The notes under the pieces were generated by a model, which was given only the letters and a program-made list of their open reading frames with translations, had not been told where the DNA came from and ran no database searches. Made by a program: the position numbers and the translations under genes. Positions 54,297 through 62,142 of a DNA stretch of 64,000 nt are shown one piece after another. Numbering within the stretch: the first letter of the stretch is position 1; each line of letters starts with the position of its first letter. Origin of the DNA: Vibrio ostreicida (GTDB lineage Bacteria > Pseudomonadota > Gammaproteobacteria > Enterobacterales > Vibrionaceae); NCBI RefSeq assembly GCF_013074385.2, contig NZ_JABEYA020000001.1, positions 806,001-870,000 of the forward strand, in the 5' to 3' direction.

Positions 54297-55094
54297 TTAT
54301 CGGTTATCGACTAGTAGCATTTTTGCATTTTTATAGGCGAAATTCATTCCTTCGACTTCATTGCGTTTGCTCAGAATAAGATCAACAGATGGAAGTACAA
54401 TGAAGAAAACCAGCGGCTTAGGGTGTAAATATTCCCACCTTAGGCTCGTTTCCGACTTTTTGTGAACGACTAGGTTGACGGTGAGAACAAGGCTACTGGC
54501 CTGCAGGTCACTGTGGTCAAATTTGCCGAGTTCATGTATCGCTCCCCAAAGAGAGGTTAAGGCTCTTTCGTGGGTACTTTTAAGAAACATATTCATTTGG
54601 ATCTTATCGAACTGGCCATTGGTGGAAATACTTAACCTATGAGTGGTATGCAATCCCGCTTTAAACGGAAGGTATCCCAAGTTATTACCGACAATTTTAT
54701 GGTCAGGCGGGCAAAGTTGAATCGAGTCAAACGGTTGTTGGCTGGAAAACAGTTCACAGGAAAACTGTTTTATGATGCGTTCAAGTCCGACATGAAATGA
54801 CTGTTGTTGGAGATCTAAAGCGCTGATAGCGCGACTTTCTAAGACTTCAGAGAACACTTTTTCGATATTCTGGTTAACTCTTTCATGGGCTGAGACCATC
54901 ACATATTGGTTGGTGCTAATGGCTGTCTTGAGGACATTATTGGAGTCAATAACAGTGACGCCTTCTGTTGAATATATCGATTCACTCAGTGTTGGATAAT
55001 AGACAGGTTCCGTTGACCCAGAGAACATGGAGCATGCGGCTATGCCCCAGAACGTAATACTTATTATGAAGAATCGACCGATCGTTATGAACAT
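54297..55094 (-). CDS. Lipoprotein, hypothetical
   Basis: The 265-residue protein has a signal ending in lipobox IAAC (Cys about 21), so it is probably an outer- or inner-membrane lipoprotein. The rest is a mixed alpha/beta region without a family I recognise. It lies upstream of vgrG on the same strand, separated by 195 bases, and is divergent from the prp regulator. A link to the T6SS is possible from position only. AGG lies very near the ATG. Confidence 0.7.
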   Translation of the reverse strand: MFITIGRFFIISITFWGIAACSMFSGSTEPVYYPTLSESIYSTEGVTVIDSNNVLKTAISTNQYVMVSAHERVNQNIEKVFSEVLESRAISALDLQQQSFHVGLERIIKQFSCELFSSQQPFDSIQLCPPDHKIVGNNLGYLPFKAGLHTTHRLSISTNGQFDKIQMNMFLKSTHERALTSLWGAIHELGKFDHSDLQASSLVLTVNLVVHKKSETSLRWEYLHPKPLVFFIVLPSVDLILSKRNEVEGMNFAYKNAKMLLVDNR

Positions 55095-55268
55095 CCTGTT
55101 CTGTCCTGTTTCTACCTTTGGCGGCTGATTTTAGATAGTAGTGATGCGCTCCAATTAAGCCATGGCTGCTTTTGTTTATTGCCGCTTCGGTTCACAAACA
55201 AAGATGCAAAGTATTTTTTGTCGTGTAAGTGTGACACAGATTGGCCAAAAACTAATACCTTAGTCTAA

Positions 55269-55280
55269 TTTGTCGACAAT
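55269..55280 (+). promoter_or_regulatory. GntR-type operator 1 upstream of the prp regulator
   Basis: TTTGTCGACAAT contains the 10-base perfect palindrome TTGTCGACAA. Its form (TTGTnnACAA) is that of FadR/FCD-type GntR operators. It lies about 62 bases from a second, similar site, both in front of the GntR gene. Confidence 0.6.
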
Positions 55281-55330
55281 TATCTTCATTTTTTGTTTAA
55301 ATTTCGATATTTTAGGTTTAAATATCATAT

Positions 55331-55342
55331 ATTGTAGACAAT
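55331..55342 (+). promoter_or_regulatory. GntR-type operator 2 just before the prp regulator start
   Basis: ATTGTAGACAAT is an inverted repeat (ATTGT-AG-ACAAT) with the same TTGTnnACAA form as operator 1. It lies 14 bases before the chosen start codon, which suggests autoregulation of the regulator and operon. Confidence 0.65.
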
Positions 55343-55356
55343 GTGCTGTGGCTGAT

Positions 55357-56076
55357 ATGAGTGAGTTGACCATGAATGATGATTTAGGCATCAAAATGAA
55401 ATCTAAGTCCTTAGCAACAGAAAATACCAAGTCTGAAAGCCTGACAGAACTTCTTATTGAGGCGATTGTAGAAGGCGAATTGCAACCAGGCAGCAAGATA
55501 TCAGAGCCAGAACTGGCCAAAAGGTTAGCCGTCAGCAGAGGTCCATTGCGCGAGGCGATCATGCGACTTGAAGGCCTTAGCCTGATCGAGCGAATACCTC
55601 ATGTAGGCGCGAGAGTGACGACTCTTACACCGGCAAAGTTAATTGAGATTTATGCGGTACGCGAGGCATTAGAGGGCATGGCAGCAAGATTGGCCGCACG
55701 TCATATCTCTGATAAGGAACTGGTTAGTTTAGAGCAGCTACTGGATCAACATCTATCGCATCTCGACGAAGTGTCTGGGGCCTCTTATTTTCACCAGCAA
55801 GGTGACTTTGATTTCCACTATCGAATTATTCAGGCAAGCCGCAATGACAAGTTGATTACTCTACTTTGTGGGGAGCTATACCACTTGCTACGTATGTACC
55901 GATATCAGTCGCCGCGAGCCCACTCCCGACCCAAAGAAGCCTTGAGCGAACACAAATTTATTCTTCAAGCGATTAAAAATCGGGATGAAGAGCTCGCTGA
56001 AATGCTGATGAGACGTCATATCTCAGGAAGTAGGCAGTTAATAGAGAGACAAATTTTTCTGACAGAAAACCAATAG
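55357..56076 (+). CDS. GntR-family (FCD) regulator of the 2-methylcitrate operon
   Basis: A protein of about 239 residues has an N-terminal winged HTH ([20 protein letters not shown], then [21 protein letters not shown]) and a C-terminal FCD ligand-binding domain (about 100-230) with metal-type residues (Asp/His in FDFHYRI and EHKFILQAI). It is the first gene of the prp operon, ending 11 bases before prpB, and is preceded by two palindromic operators. It probably represses prp genes until 2-methylcitrate or a relative accumulates; the inducer is inferred. An ATG at 55372 is an alternative start. Confidence 0.88.
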   Translation: MSELTMNDDLGIKMKSKSLATENTKSESLTELLIEAIVEGELQPGSKISEPELAKRLAVSRGPLREAIMRLEGLSLIERIPHVGARVTTLTPAKLIEIYAVREALEGMAARLAARHISDKELVSLEQLLDQHLSHLDEVSGASYFHQQGDFDFHYRIIQASRNDKLITLLCGELYHLLRMYRYQSPRAHSRPKEALSEHKFILQAIKNRDEELAEMLMRRHISGSRQLIERQIFLTENQ

Positions 56077-56087
56077 AGGAACGTGTC

Positions 56088-56984
56088 ATGAATTTATCAC
56101 AAGGGGCGAAGTTTAGAATCGCCATAGAGCAAAACGACCCTTTGCAGATCGTTGGGACGATTAATCCGTATTGCGCAATGATGGCAAAAAATATCGGTCA
56201 TCAAGCTATCTATCTTTCTGGAGGCGGTGTGGCAAATGCGTCTTATGGACTGCCTGATCTGGGTATCACCACTCTGAATGATGTTTTAGTGGATGTAGAG
56301 CGCATCACCAATGCCTGTGATCTCCCCCTTTTGGTCGATATCGACACAGGGTTTGGGGGGGCATTTTCTATTGCGAGAACGATCAATGCAATGGAAAAAG
56401 CAGGGGCTGCGGCCGTGCATATCGAAGATCAGGTTGCACAGAAACGCTGCGGTCATAGGCCGAACAAAGCGATGGTGAGCCAAAGTGAAATGTCAGATCG
56501 AATAAAGGCTGCCGTGGATGCTCGTGACGACCCAAGTTTTGTCATTATGGCTCGCACTGATGCGCTCGCCGTCGAAGGAATAGACAAAGCAATAGAGCGT
56601 GCTATTGCATGCGTTGAGGCTGGAGCGGATATGATTTTCCCTGAAGCCATGAATAAGCTCGATCAATATGCTCGTTTTTCCCAGTCCCTAAAAGAAGCCA
56701 CTGGAAAACATATTCCGATCCTCGCCAATATTACTGAATTCGGTCAGACCCCACTCTACAGTGGTGAACAGTTAGCAAAATCAAATGTAGATATGGTTCT
56801 CTATCCATTAAGCGCTTTCCGAGCGATGAACAAGGCAGCGGAAATGGTTTATAGCCATTTACTGCGAGAAGGTAATCAAGAGGCATTAATTGAGTCGATG
56901 CAAACTCGTCAAGAGCTCTATGATCATCTCCAGTATCATGATTACGAGAATAAATTGGATCAGCTTTTCTCTGAACATGACTAA
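56088..56984 (+). CDS. prpB: 2-methylisocitrate lyase
   Basis: PrpB cleaves 2-methylisocitrate to pyruvate and succinate. The 298 residues show the isocitrate lyase-superfamily active-site loop KRCGHRPNK (about 122-130), metal-binding DIDTGFGG, and [20 protein letters not shown] precedes the ATG. It lies between the regulator and prpC. Confidence 0.95.
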   Translation: MNLSQGAKFRIAIEQNDPLQIVGTINPYCAMMAKNIGHQAIYLSGGGVANASYGLPDLGITTLNDVLVDVERITNACDLPLLVDIDTGFGGAFSIARTINAMEKAGAAAVHIEDQVAQKRCGHRPNKAMVSQSEMSDRIKAAVDARDDPSFVIMARTDALAVEGIDKAIERAIACVEAGADMIFPEAMNKLDQYARFSQSLKEATGKHIPILANITEFGQTPLYSGEQLAKSNVDMVLYPLSAFRAMNKAAEMVYSHLLREGNQEALIESMQTRQELYDHLQYHDYENKLDQLFSEHD

Positions 56985-57086
56985 TGGCAATAGCGGCCAG
57001 TAATCAAGGGCAAATGATATCATTCACTTGTCTGGAGAGCACAGATATTTACCAGCAGTAAAGCAGATAGAAAAGGAGTTCAAAAA

Positions 57087-58214
57087 ATGGAAAATAAACA
57101 GTTGGGTGGCGCAGGTCTTCGTGGGCAGAGTGCGGGAACAACCTCATTGTGTACAGTCGGTAAAACGGGAACGGGTCTAACCTACCGAGGTTATGACATC
57201 ACGGATCTGGCCAACTATGCGCAATTTGAAGAGGTAGCCCATCTTTTATTGAGGGGAGCGTTACCTACCCAGCAAGCATTGGACGATTACAAGACGCGTT
57301 TAATAAACCTTAGAGGTTTACCTGCTGAGTTAATGCAAGCACTGGAGTTGATTCCTGCTAGCGCACATCCCATGGATGTGATGCGCACAGGGTGTTCGGT
57401 GCTAGGCAACCTTGAACAAGAAAAGGATTTCTCTGATGAGGAAAGCGCAGTGGAAAGAATGTTGGCTCTCTTTCCCGCCATTATTTGTTACTGGTATCGT
57501 TATAGCCATCATGGTGTCCGTATTGATACGAAGGATCAATCACAAGACTGCATTGGCGGCTACTTTCTGAAGATGTTATTAGATAAAGAGCCCAGCAATT
57601 TGCATAAGCAAGTCATGCATTGCTCTCTTATCTTATATGCTGAACATGAATTTAATGCTTCTACATTCGCGGCACGAGTTTGTGCGTCGACCCTATCAGA
57701 TATGCACTCCTGTATTACTGCTGCTATTGGGACGTTGCGAGGCCCACTCCACGGCGGAGCCAATGAATCCGCCATGGACATGATTCAGAATTGGCAAACG
57801 CCAGATGAAGCCGAAAGTCATATTCTGAAGATGTTGGAAAACAAAGACAAAATTATGGGTTTTGGTCACGCCGTTTACCGTGAAAGCGATCCCCGTAATG
57901 ATTTGATCAAACATTGGTCTAAGCGTTTATCGGAAACCGTGGGAGACACACACCTCTACGCGGTTTCAGAAAGAGTTGAAGAAGTCATGAAACGGGAAAA
58001 AGGCTTGTTCTGTAACGCTGATTTCTTTCATGCCTCTGCTTATCACTTCATGGACATCCCAACTAAGTTGTTTACGCCGATATTTGTGATGAGCAGATTG
58101 ACGGGGTGGGCTGCTCACGTAAGCGAGCAACGTTCAAATAACCGTATTATTCGCCCTAGCGCGGACTACACTGGCCCCGAGCATCAGCAGTGGGTACCCA
58201 TTGATAAGAGGTGA
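57087..58214 (+). CDS. prpC: 2-methylcitrate synthase
   Basis: PrpC condenses propionyl-CoA and oxaloacetate to 2-methylcitrate. The 375-residue citrate synthase-fold protein contains the catalytic His motifs LHGGANESAM and GFGHAVYRESDPR. Citrate synthase GltA is longer (about 430), so the length and the operon support PrpC. AAAGGAG stands seven bases before the ATG. A hairpin lies after its stop. Confidence 0.94.
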   Translation: MENKQLGGAGLRGQSAGTTSLCTVGKTGTGLTYRGYDITDLANYAQFEEVAHLLLRGALPTQQALDDYKTRLINLRGLPAELMQALELIPASAHPMDVMRTGCSVLGNLEQEKDFSDEESAVERMLALFPAIICYWYRYSHHGVRIDTKDQSQDCIGGYFLKMLLDKEPSNLHKQVMHCSLILYAEHEFNASTFAARVCASTLSDMHSCITAAIGTLRGPLHGGANESAMDMIQNWQTPDEAESHILKMLENKDKIMGFGHAVYRESDPRNDLIKHWSKRLSETVGDTHLYAVSERVEEVMKREKGLFCNADFFHASAYHFMDIPTKLFTPIFVMSRLTGWAAHVSEQRSNNRIIRPSADYTGPEHQQWVPIDKR

Positions 58215-58232
58215 TTCCTAGCTATCCGAACC

Positions 58233-58261
58233 GTCCCCTTTTGAATCGATCAGAAGGGGAC
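58233..58261 (+). other. Intercistronic hairpin between prpC and acnD
   Basis: GTCCCCTT at 58233-58240 pairs with AAGGGGAC at 58254-58261, and the stem extends inward by four more pairs (one wobble) to a 5-base loop. No T run follows, so it is more likely a processing or stabilising element than a terminator. Confidence 0.65.
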
Positions 58262-58297
58262 CAAATGGCCTAATTCTTATTGAATGGACGCAATGAC

Positions 58298-60889
58298 ATG
58301 AGCAGTACATTAAACATCCGTTATCGAAAGTCACTCCCTGAATCACATTTGGATTTCTTTGACACTCGGCAAGCGGTCAACGATATCTCCCCCAATTCTT
58401 TCCAAACGCTTCCCTATACTTCGCGGGTTTTGGCAGAACAATTAGTGCGTCGATGCGAACCTAAATTACTGACAGCATCACTCAAACAACTGATTGATCG
58501 TAAGCGGGATATCGATTTTCCATGGTATCCATCGCGTGTTGTTTGTCATGACATTCTCGGTCAGACGGCCTTGGTTGATTTAGCCGGGTTAAGAGATGCG
58601 ATTGCAGCGCAAGGAGGCGACCCATCAAAAGTTAATCCGGTGGTCGAGACTCAACTGATCGTTGACCACTCATTGTCCGTTGAGCACGGCGGATATGAAG
58701 TGGATGCGTTGGAGAAAAATCGCAAGATAGAAGAACGCCGTAACGAAGATCGATTTCATTTTATCGAATGGTGTAAAACAGCTTTTGAGAATGTCAGTGT
58801 GATCCCTGCTGGAAACGGCATTATGCATCAGATTAATCTTGAGAAAATGTCACCGGTTATTCAAGCGAAAAATGGTGTTGCTTATCCGGATACCTGTGTC
58901 GGTACAGACAGTCATACGCCTCATATTGATGCGCTGGGGGTGATTGCTATTGGCGTTGGTGGTTTGGAAGCGGAGACGGTCATGTTAGGCAGGCCCTCAA
59001 TGATGCGCCTGCCAGATATTGTTGGCGTTAACTTACAAGGGCAACGCCAGCCAGGTATTACTGCCACAGATATTGTTTTAGCGTTGACGGAATTTTTGCG
59101 AAATGCTCAGGTTGTGTCTTGCTACCTAGAGTTCTTTGGTGAAGGTGTCAAACATCTCACGATAGGGGATCGTGCGACCATTTCCAATATGACTCCAGAG
59201 TATGGGGCAACTGCAGCGATGTTTTATATCGATGAGCAGACGATGACCTACCTGAAGTTGACAGGTCGAGATGAACAGCAGGTTAAGCTGGTCGAAAATT
59301 ACGCCAAGCACTCGGGTTTGTGGGCGACAGATTTAGAAACAGCTCAATATGAACGCGTGCTGACATTTGATTTGTCTTTAGTCACGCGCAATATGGCAGG
59401 CCCTTCAAACCCTCACCGGCGGTTACCAACTTCTGATTTAGCCTCCTTAGGCATCGCTCGCCAATACGATGCGACGGAGGGCCAATTACCCGATGGCGCT
59501 GTTATTATTGCGGCGATAACCTCCTGTACTAACACCAGTAACCCAAGAAACCTTGTTGCGGCGGGGCTAATGGCCCGAAAAGCCAACCAAATGGGCCTTG
59601 GTCGAAAGCCTTGGGTTAAGACCTCCTTTGCGCCTGGCTCTAAAGTGGCCAAACTTTACTTAGAGGAAGCTGGCTTACTCAAAGAAATGGAGACGCTCGG
59701 TTTTGGTATTGTGGGTTATGCTTGTACTACGTGTAATGGAATGAGTGGGGCTTTGGACCCGGTCATTCAAAAAGAAATTGTTGATAGAAATCTTTACTCA
59801 ACCGCTGTGCTGTCAGGAAACCGAAATTTCGACGGCCGTATTCACCCTTACGCTAAACAAGCCTTTCTTGCTTCTCCCCCGCTAGTTGTTGCCTACGCTT
59901 TAGCCGGAACGATCCGCTTTGATATTGAGAGGGACCCGTTAGGGCACGATGTCAAAGGGACACCGATATATTTGGACGATATCTGGCCCACAGATGAAGA
60001 GATCGATACTGTTGTCGGAAGCTACGTAAAGCCAGAGCAGTTCAACCAAATTTACATCAAAATGTTTAAGCAGGAAGAAGGGCGTTCAAATATCAGCCCT
60101 CTCTATGACTGGCGACCAAAAAGCACTTACATTCGCAGACCTCCTTACTGGGAAGGTGCGCTGGCTGGAGAAAGAAGATTATCAGCGATGCGCCCGCTTG
60201 CTGTCTTAGGCGACAACATCACCACCGATCATCTTTCCCCTTCCAATGCGATTTTGGCCAGCAGTGCGGCTGGTGAATATCTGGCAAAAATGGGTGTGCC
60301 AGAACAAGACTTCAACTCTTATGCGACCCATCGAGGCGATCATCTCACTGCCCAGAGGGCGACTTTTGCCAATCCAAAATTGTTCAATGAAATGGTAAGT
60401 GAAAATGGTCAAATTGTACAAGGTTCGTATGCGCGATTAGAGCCAGAAGGAACCAAATTGCGCATGTGGGAAGCGATAGAAACGTACATGGATCGCAAAC
60501 AACCGCTTATTGTTATTGCAGGTAAGGACTATGGACAAGGCTCCTCGCGCGATTGGGCTGCAAAAGGCGTACGTTTGGCGGGCGTCGAAGCTATTGTCGC
60601 CGAGGGGTTTGAACGAATCCACAGGACAAACCTCGTCGGAATGGGCGTTTTGCCTCTACAGTTTAAACCGGGAGTTAACCGGAAAACCCTAAATTTAGAC
60701 GGCTCAGAACTTTATGATGTCATTGGTTTGATTAAACCTGCGAGTGAATTGACGTTGGTTATTACCCGAAAAAATGGGGAGCAATTCGAGGCCGTAGTGA
60801 CGTGTCGTTTGGATACGGCTGATGAGGCACTCGTTTACTCTGCTGGTGGTGTGCTGCAGCGTTTTGCTCAAGACTTTTTGGCTAACTAA
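58298..60889 (+). CDS. acnD: 2-methylcitrate dehydratase, iron-sulfur (AcnD)
   Basis: AcnD dehydrates 2-methylcitrate to 2-methyl-aconitate and needs PrpF to give the isomer used by aconitase. The 863-residue protein has the aconitase cluster ligands in ITSCTNTSNP and YACTTCNGMSG, plus DTCVGTDSHTPH and the C-terminal swivel domain ending with GKDYGQGSSRDWAAKG. I chose the ATG at 58298; a TTG at 58280 would add six residues. This route replaces PrpD. Confidence 0.93.
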   Translation: MSSTLNIRYRKSLPESHLDFFDTRQAVNDISPNSFQTLPYTSRVLAEQLVRRCEPKLLTASLKQLIDRKRDIDFPWYPSRVVCHDILGQTALVDLAGLRDAIAAQGGDPSKVNPVVETQLIVDHSLSVEHGGYEVDALEKNRKIEERRNEDRFHFIEWCKTAFENVSVIPAGNGIMHQINLEKMSPVIQAKNGVAYPDTCVGTDSHTPHIDALGVIAIGVGGLEAETVMLGRPSMMRLPDIVGVNLQGQRQPGITATDIVLALTEFLRNAQVVSCYLEFFGEGVKHLTIGDRATISNMTPEYGATAAMFYIDEQTMTYLKLTGRDEQQVKLVENYAKHSGLWATDLETAQYERVLTFDLSLVTRNMAGPSNPHRRLPTSDLASLGIARQYDATEGQLPDGAVIIAAITSCTNTSNPRNLVAAGLMARKANQMGLGRKPWVKTSFAPGSKVAKLYLEEAGLLKEMETLGFGIVGYACTTCNGMSGALDPVIQKEIVDRNLYSTAVLSGNRNFDGRIHPYAKQAFLASPPLVVAYALAGTIRFDIERDPLGHDVKGTPIYLDDIWPTDEEIDTVVGSYVKPEQFNQIYIKMFKQEEGRSNISPLYDWRPKSTYIRRPPYWEGALAGERRLSAMRPLAVLGDNITTDHLSPSNAILASSAAGEYLAKMGVPEQDFNSYATHRGDHLTAQRATFANPKLFNEMVSENGQIVQGSYARLEPEGTKLRMWEAIETYMDRKQPLIVIAGKDYGQGSSRDWAAKGVRLAGVEAIVAEGFERIHRTNLVGMGVLPLQFKPGVNRKTLNLDGSELYDVIGLIKPASELTLVITRKNGEQFEAVVTCRLDTADEALVYSAGGVLQRFAQDFLAN

Positions 60890-60898
60890 GGAGCGGTG

Positions 60899-62089
60899 AT
60901 GAAAAACGGTTTATTGAACCAAACTAAAATACGCGCCACCTTTATGCGGGGAGGAACCAGTAAAGGGGTATTTTTTGCGCTTAGTGATCTGCCTGAAAGG
61001 GCACAAACACCGGGTGAGTTTCGTGATAAGTTGCTTATGCGAATTATCGGCAGTCCAGATCCTTATGAAAAACAGATTGATGGCATGGGAGGTGCAACGT
61101 CGAGCACGAGCAAAGTCGTTATTGTGTCGAAAAGCGCCAGACCCGATCACGATGTTGACTACTTGTTTGGTCAGGTCGCCATTGAACAGCCCGTCATCGA
61201 TTGGAGCGGAAATTGCGGTAATTTATCCGCAGCGATTGGGCCGATTGCGCTGGAACTGGGGTTAATAGAAAAAGAGCGAATTCCAGAGCAGGGCATCATC
61301 GCAGTACGAGTTTGGCAAGCCAATATACAAAAAACGATAGTCGTCCACGTCCCGATAACGGATGGCGCTGTTCAAGAAATGGGTGATTTTGAATTGGATG
61401 GGGTAACATTCCCTGCTGCTGAGCTTTTAGTTGATTTTATCCAACCCGCGGCTTCAGATGGCAATATGTTTCCGACAGGTAATGTGGTTGATACACTGGA
61501 CGTGCCTGAAATCGGCTCTTTTTCTGCGACTTGTATTAATGCAGGTATCCCTACCATCTTTCTACATGCTCAATCCCTTGGCTACATTGGGACTGAACTT
61601 CAGGACGACATCAATAGTGATGAACTAGCGTTAAAACGTTTCGAGGCTATCCGTACTTTTGGCGCCCTAAAGATGGGGCTTTCTGAAACCATCGAAGAAG
61701 CTGAAAAGCGTCAACACACCCCTAAAATTGCCTTTGTCTCAGAATCCAAAAGTTACCAATCTTCAAGTGGAAAATATATTGCAGATACTCAAGTGGACCT
61801 AGTCGTTCGGGCCTTATCGATGGGGAAATTACATCACGCGATGATGGGCACCGCTGCAGTGGCTATTGCTTGCGCCTCTTGTGTCGATGGGACTTTAGTG
61901 AATCGAGCCTTGGGTGGTGGAAACATTGAATCAGTGACCTTTGGGCACCCGTCTGGGGTATTGAAAGTTGGGGCACAAGTCCATAAGACTCAAAACGGTT
62001 GGGTTGCTAAAAAAGCCGTCATGAGCCGAAGTGCTCGCATTTTGATGGAAGGATATGTTCGTATTCCTTCCGCGCTTTTGGAGTATTAA
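60899..62089 (+). CDS. prpF: 2-methylaconitate cis-trans isomerase PrpF
   Basis: PrpF isomerises the 2-methylaconitate made by AcnD so that aconitase B can hydrate it. The 396-residue protein opens with RATFMRGGTSKGVFF and contains DWSGNCGNLSAAIGP and the second diaminopimelate epimerase-like half. The ATG at 60899 has AGGAG five bases upstream; a GTG at 60896 is in frame but less likely. It begins 9 bases after acnD. Confidence 0.94.
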   Translation: MKNGLLNQTKIRATFMRGGTSKGVFFALSDLPERAQTPGEFRDKLLMRIIGSPDPYEKQIDGMGGATSSTSKVVIVSKSARPDHDVDYLFGQVAIEQPVIDWSGNCGNLSAAIGPIALELGLIEKERIPEQGIIAVRVWQANIQKTIVVHVPITDGAVQEMGDFELDGVTFPAAELLVDFIQPAASDGNMFPTGNVVDTLDVPEIGSFSATCINAGIPTIFLHAQSLGYIGTELQDDINSDELALKRFEAIRTFGALKMGLSETIEEAEKRQHTPKIAFVSESKSYQSSSGKYIADTQVDLVVRALSMGKLHHAMMGTAAVAIACASCVDGTLVNRALGGGNIESVTFGHPSGVLKVGAQVHKTQNGWVAKKAVMSRSARILMEGYVRIPSALLEY

Positions 62090-62142
62090 AGGCCCAAAGG
62101 GCAGCCGGATGAGTGAGTTCGGCATAGGTTGGAGGATGGATT

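Noticed and set aside
27306-55094. T6SS locus as a recently acquired genomic island
   Set aside because: No integrase, tRNA, direct repeats or insertion sequences flank it, and codon and base use look like the rest of the window by eye.
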